64,000 bases of DNA from Hespellia sp. (GTDB lineage: Bacteria > Bacillota > Clostridia > Lachnospirales > Lachnospiraceae), in NCBI GenBank assembly GCA_028689735.1, contig JAQVCP010000005.1:26844-90843 (forward strand), given 5' to 3'. The notes under the pieces were generated by a model that was given only the letters and a program-made list of their open reading frames with translations, ran no database searches and had not been told where the DNA came from. A program made the translations under genes and the position numbers. Below are positions 60,362 to 64,000 of the stretch, piece after piece. Within the stretch, counting starts at the first letter, position 1; each line of letters begins with the position of its first letter.

Positions 60362-62215
60362 TTATGTGTATAATAGTTCTATTAAATCCTTGTATGACGC
60401 AAACAATATTTCTATATTATCTAAGTTTTCTATATATTTATACAACAATTGGCTACTATAAAACTCTTCACTTACATCGTCCTCTGTTTCAATTAGCTGT
60501 ATAGAAAAATGATTTTCCATTTCTAAAATAAAAGACTTTATGTTTCCTTTGTTCATAAGAAACTGAATATTATCATTTGTTATTTCCGTACAATAATCAG
60601 TAAATTCAACTGCTTGCAGTTCAGGTCTTGCCTCTGTTTTTTGAGATTTAAATTTAAATTGCATACTTCCATATAATTCACTGGAAATATTATAAATATT
60701 CTGTACTTGATTATCAACCCATTCGTTTATAAATGACTCAATTTCTTCTTTTTCAAGGCCTGAAATCATTTTCAAAAAGCTAACTAACTTATCCTTTTCA
60801 GAAAAAAGCACAGACTCAATGCAATACCCTTTATGATAATAAGCCTTTAATTGTCCTCTATTTATTCTCTGCAAAGAAGATTTTAAATTATCTGCAGAAT
60901 CTTGCGTGCAAAAATCCTTATCATATACAGTAAAATATTTTTTTTGAGTAAAAAGAGTATTCAACACTCTATGAATGTTTTCTATCTTTTTTACTATATA
61001 ATCTCTTCCACGTATATGGAAAAAGCAACAATAATCTGACAAATGCAAGTTTATAAGCGTTTTACATTTTCTATATAAATTTTTAATATATTTAATATCG
61101 TCCTCCCCCTCAAAGAAAACAATATTGTGAGCATTATTCAATTCGCATAATGCCATAGAAATGCCACCTAAATCGAGTTTTAGACGATTAATCTGATGAA
61201 TATCAATTCGATTGACGATTCCACTCACTTTTGCCGCTTCATTAATAAAGAGCAAATGATCTGTATCCAGATTTTCTAAAAATCTATCGTTATGGGATAT
61301 CACTAGAATTTGTGTATTATCAATTTCTCTTAATTCTTCTAATAATTTTTTTTGCAATTTAGCATGTATATGTGAATCTGGCTCATCTACAAGAAGAATG
61401 TTGATCGAATTATCAAAAAAATCAACCGAAGAAAAAATTTCACATATTTGTAAAAAACCGCTTCCTTGAACACAAATATCATTACATGAATCGTCCATTT
61501 CAACCCTTAAATCAATATATTCATCAGTATTAGCTTTGGCTCTTGATGGAAATTTAAACTTAAACTCTTTGTCCAATACTCTGGAAATTTCACTTTCTAG
61601 CTGTTCAGATTTGTCATTTGATTTTTGATGTATGCTAATTATTTTGTTTCTAAGTACTTCGTTTGACTTTCCAAGACTTATTTTTTTCTTAACTTGTCCC
61701 AAGTTCATATAAGGCTCGTTTTTAAGGATATGAGAAACTGGTGCTGTTTGATAAAAATTTATTGCTTCCGACAACTTCATTCCTAGATTTAAAATACAGT
61801 TTGCAAATCTTTCAAATTCATCATAATTGTTCAATTTACAACGAAAATAGGCATTATTTATTTTTTTAGGTTTCTCAATGGTAAACATCAGTTCAAAAAT
61901 ATTACTTGAATCTTCAAAAATCAATTTTATTGAAATATCTTTTCCTTTATCAAAAAACAATTCCTCATCTCGTACAGCCCGTAAAAAATGCAGTTCAGAA
62001 AAGTTAACATAGATATTTACATTACTTTTATAAAAATCCCTTCCGTTTTTTTGTATGTTATGCTGATAACATTTTCCCCATAATAAAATAGCCTCGAAAA
62101 TTGTTGTTTTCCCTATATTATTTTCTCCTATAATCAAATTTGTATTTTCACATAAATTTATCTCTATATTCTCATATGACATAAAATTTTTAATACATAA
62201 CTTAGAAATGAACAC
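60362..62215 (-). CDS. OLD-family ATP-dependent nuclease
   Basis: A 617-residue protein with an ABC-type ATPase and a TOPRIM nuclease. Walker A is LIIGENNIGKTTIFEAI (residues 28-44). SGFLQICEIF (ABC signature-like) and NILLVDEPDSHIHAKLQKKL (Walker B with D-loop, about residue 272) complete the ATPase. The TOPRIM part has NIVFFEGEDDIKYIKNLYRK (Glu near residue 368) and FTVYDKDFC with the DxD-like aspartates. OLD proteins act in phage defence alone or with a partner such as a UvrD helicase; here the partner is more likely the Mrr-like gene upstream. No ribosome binding site beyond GGAGGAATAACG. AT-rich coding, unlike the chromosome around it. Confidence 0.85.
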   Translation of the reverse strand: MFISKLCIKNFMSYENIEINLCENTNLIIGENNIGKTTIFEAILLWGKCYQHNIQKNGRDFYKSNVNIYVNFSELHFLRAVRDEELFFDKGKDISIKLIFEDSSNIFELMFTIEKPKKINNAYFRCKLNNYDEFERFANCILNLGMKLSEAINFYQTAPVSHILKNEPYMNLGQVKKKISLGKSNEVLRNKIISIHQKSNDKSEQLESEISRVLDKEFKFKFPSRAKANTDEYIDLRVEMDDSCNDICVQGSGFLQICEIFSSVDFFDNSINILLVDEPDSHIHAKLQKKLLEELREIDNTQILVISHNDRFLENLDTDHLLFINEAAKVSGIVNRIDIHQINRLKLDLGGISMALCELNNAHNIVFFEGEDDIKYIKNLYRKCKTLINLHLSDYCCFFHIRGRDYIVKKIENIHRVLNTLFTQKKYFTVYDKDFCTQDSADNLKSSLQRINRGQLKAYYHKGYCIESVLFSEKDKLVSFLKMISGLEKEEIESFINEWVDNQVQNIYNISSELYGSMQFKFKSQKTEARPELQAVEFTDYCTEITNDNIQFLMNKGNIKSFILEMENHFSIQLIETEDDVSEEFYSSQLLYKYIENLDNIEILFASYKDLIELLYT

Positions 62216-62239
62216 GTTATTCCTCCATTTTTCTTTTGT

Positions 62240-63232
62240 TTAATTGTATAATTCGTAATCTATATCTTTAAGATTATCAATATTGACTGTTGGTTTAGGA
62301 TTTTTATATAATTTCACATTCTTTATTAACTCCGAAAAGAAATCACTCAAATCCTTTTTTTGATTTAAAACATCAAAAATATCTTTCAATTCGACCAATG
62401 CCAAAACTGAAACTGCCAATGCTTCTTTCGCCGTAAGAATTGCCGTTTCAGCAAACGAAGAATAAGAAATAATAATGCCATCAACATTTTTTCTAACTAA
62501 AAGTCTCGACATGAATCTAGCAACCTTATCAGCTCCAATGGCAGATTTCTCCCACTTCATCTCAAGTAATGTCAAATAATGATTAATCTCTATCACTCCA
62601 TCAATTTGTTCATAGTTTTTTCTGATCTCCTCATCATAAATAACAAAATCCTCTTTCACTCCGATTTGAAAATATGCGAAAAGTTCATTTAAAACTTTCT
62701 CTAATTTTTTTCCTCGTTCTTGTGGATTTTGAATCCTGAAAAGCAAATTAAAATTGTTCCATAATTCTTCAAAATGCTCTTTTGATTTTTTTATTCTATT
62801 CACTTTTTCTTGCTGGCTCTTAATTTTTTCGTTTTGTTCTTTACTCAAATAATTTTCATATTTTGTAACTGTATCTTTTAATTGTACCATTTTTTTAATA
62901 TCAGAAACATTTGCTTTAGCTCGATCTTTATCATTCGGATAACAAATGTCAAAGGTTTCAAATTCTATCACTCTTTGTAAAAGTTTTCGCCGTACTCCTA
63001 ACATCTTATCCGATTGCTGATTCAAAGCAGTTAGAATATCTCTTGTAACATCGTATTTTTTAAACTGCGATCTATTTGTGCTAAGCAATGAATAATATGA
63101 TTGCAAATTTTCCACTGGCACACCAACATTTTGAAAAAAAATCAATAAATCCTTCTTACTTCTATTTAACCTTGGAATTGTATCCACCAACAAATTAAAT
63201 AAATCCGGTGGATAATGAAAATATGTACTCAT
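62240..63232 (-). CDS. Mrr-like restriction endonuclease with N-terminal adaptor
   Basis: A 330-residue protein. The N-terminus (YFHYPPDLFNLLVDTIPRLN, RSKKDLLIFFQNVGVPVENL) is a helical adaptor-like part seen in related restriction proteins. A coiled coil follows (about 95-155). The C-terminal half, NPQERGKKLEKVLNELFAYF, then QIDGVIEINHYLTLLEMKWE, is a PD-(D/E)XK core of the Mrr/REase type (Asp near 209, Glu-x-Lys near 223). GGAGGAG precedes the ATG. It is 24 bases from the OLD gene, so the two form an operon, probably a defence pair. The site cut and any methyltransferase are unknown. Confidence 0.8.
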   Translation of the reverse strand: MSTYFHYPPDLFNLLVDTIPRLNRSKKDLLIFFQNVGVPVENLQSYYSLLSTNRSQFKKYDVTRDILTALNQQSDKMLGVRRKLLQRVIEFETFDICYPNDKDRAKANVSDIKKMVQLKDTVTKYENYLSKEQNEKIKSQQEKVNRIKKSKEHFEELWNNFNLLFRIQNPQERGKKLEKVLNELFAYFQIGVKEDFVIYDEEIRKNYEQIDGVIEINHYLTLLEMKWEKSAIGADKVARFMSRLLVRKNVDGIIISYSSFAETAILTAKEALAVSVLALVELKDIFDVLNQKKDLSDFFSELIKNVKLYKNPKPTVNIDNLKDIDYELYN

Positions 63233-63291
63233 TCTGCTCCTCCATATTACGTTTACTCTAAAACATCAAATCATACTTTTGTATGAAAAAA

Positions 63292-63534
63292 CTAATACTC
63301 ATCTTTCACTTTATTGTTTTTTATTTGTATAATTTTCCCCTCAGAAATAATAAACTTTTGCTCAAATTTTATTTCAAGTGTATCAGCTATAGTCATCATT
63401 TCTTCAACACTTACAGTTCCACGCTGTAATTTTTTATTGAAGTTTTGTGGCGATTGACCAATTTGTCGAGCCAATGCTGAAATGCTAATATCCATTTTTT
63501 CACATAATTCTCGTATCATATCAGATGTCGTCAT
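63292..63534 (-). CDS. Small XRE-type DNA-binding protein
   Basis: An 80-residue XRE protein (MIRELCEKMDISISALARQI, then GQSPQNFNKKLQRGTVSVEE, MMTIADTLEIKFEQKFI). The helix-turn-helix is complete; the short tail could dimerise. It is the first gene of the AT-rich segment, 59 bases before the Mrr-like gene, so it may repress the defence operon. GGAGGAGTAAA precedes the ATG. Confidence 0.88.
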   Translation of the reverse strand: MTTSDMIRELCEKMDISISALARQIGQSPQNFNKKLQRGTVSVEEMMTIADTLEIKFEQKFIISEGKIIQIKNNKVKDEY

Positions 63535-63608
63535 TTTACTCCTCCATACTTTTCTACATTATAAACCATTTGATTGCTATTCACAATGCATATGTCGAGT
63601 ATATTTAT

Positions 63609-63655
63609 TAAAAACAAAGAGCACCCTGCAGCCCGTTTCCAAGCCACAAGGTGCT
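63609..63655 (-). terminator. Terminator after the recombinase remnant
   Basis: On the minus strand AGCACC...GGGTGCT closes a long imperfect hairpin and is followed by CTTTGTTTTT. It ends the recombinase transcript. Confidence 0.65.
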
Positions 63656-63667
63656 ACCCACACTCTC

Positions 63668-64000
63668 TTAAATTTCCACATCGGTCTCCAATCCGGATTT
63701 AAACTCCACCGTCAGCCTGTCCTCATAGACTGTGACCTTTTCAATCAGCTTCCGCACCAACTGTTCATCAAACTCGATTGGTGCGTCCGAAGCTTCCTGC
63801 AGGTAGGCTTTCATCTCTTCCATCCGCTGATGCTTCCCATCCCGTTCTGCCTGCTCCGCAAAAATGTTCTGCCGCTGCTCCCGCACTCTCCGCAGATAAT
63901 CTTGCCGGAAAAGGGGTATCGGTTCTGGTACTTGCTGCCCTTGACAATACTTTTTTCCTTTCCACGCTGTTCCATAAACGCCGCAGCCGCATCAAAGGTT
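63668..64000 (-). pseudogene. Large serine recombinase, broken 3' end
   Basis: Only the C-terminal side is in the window. From the right edge one frame reads TFDAAAAFMEQRGKEKSIVK, GSKYQNRYPFSGKIICGECG, the recombinase domain and the first half of its zinc ribbon. It then continues out of register and soon hits a stop. A second frame supplies REQRQNIFAEQAERDGKHQR to LIEKVTVYEDRLTVEFKSG, the C-terminal coiled coil and end. The switch is at TGCGGAGAGTGCGGGAGC (about 63874-63893), so the middle (rest of the ribbon and linker, roughly 100 or more residues) is gone. The protein is almost certainly inactive. Confidence 0.8.

Overview
The window looks like a chromosome segment of a spore-forming Clostridium relative, most likely Lachnospiraceae. 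The evidence is a sporulation sigma factor of the SigK type, the Firmicutes housekeeping blocks mtaB-ireB-ruvX-DUF1292-RNase J-trmR-U32 and thiI-cysteine desulfurase-rsmE-prmA, AGGAGG-type ribosome binding sites throughout, and AT-rich intergenic DNA. No species can be named from the sequence alone.

Region 1 (1 to about 31,843) is the right part of a tailed-phage prophage inserted in the chromosomal comM/yifB gene. Its left end, with portal, head, tail, lysis and integrase genes, lies outside the window. Reading leftwards on the minus strand, the early/replication block holds a DUF4406 protein, a primase-helicase, a VRR-NUC nuclease, an SNF2 helicase, a small protein and a DUF1492 regulator. 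The packaging/modification block follows: HNH nuclease, small terminase, a short SAM synthetase, a ParB-methyltransferase fusion, a cytosine methyltransferase, an unknown protein, then a cassette of accessory genes (amidoligase, gamma-glutamylcyclotransferase, zinc ribbon, DUF4314, 'virulence-like' protein) and the large terminase. On the plus strand are a DUF2800 nuclease, a DUF2815 ssDNA-binding protein and a family A DNA polymerase. A cI-type repressor follows.

The prophage's right arm (22-31.6 kb) is a defence and lysogeny region. A seven-gene minus-strand operon runs from an iteron-flanked promoter: small HTH protein, N4/N6 methyltransferase, C5 methyltransferase, a 250-residue protein with LAGLIDADG-like motifs, McrB, McrC and a large ImmA/IrrE-HTH protein. 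It resembles the BsuMI/LlaJI type of methylation-guarded McrBC restriction, with unusual added parts, and is the best candidate for an undescribed system here. Next come a winged-helix protein, a PD-(D/E)XK nuclease, a small unknown protein and a SymE-like toxin beside the attachment junction.

Region 2 (31.8-46.5 kb) is core chromosome: truncated comM, sigK, tRNA and rRNA modification genes, RNase J, IreB, RuvX, an HPr-like protein without the active-site histidine, and a lysozyme-amidase lipoprotein. Region 3 (46.6-59.8 kb) is signalling and accessory: two very large hybrid histidine kinases, a MerR regulator, a tocopherol-cyclase-like protein, a membrane diguanylate cyclase, a remnant of a cytidylate-kinase gene and a MATE transporter with a possible attenuator. 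Region 4 (about 60-64 kb) is a second, very AT-rich mobile segment with an OLD-family nuclease, an Mrr-like restriction enzyme, a small XRE protein and the decayed 3' end of a large serine recombinase. I found no tRNA, rRNA or CRISPR array.
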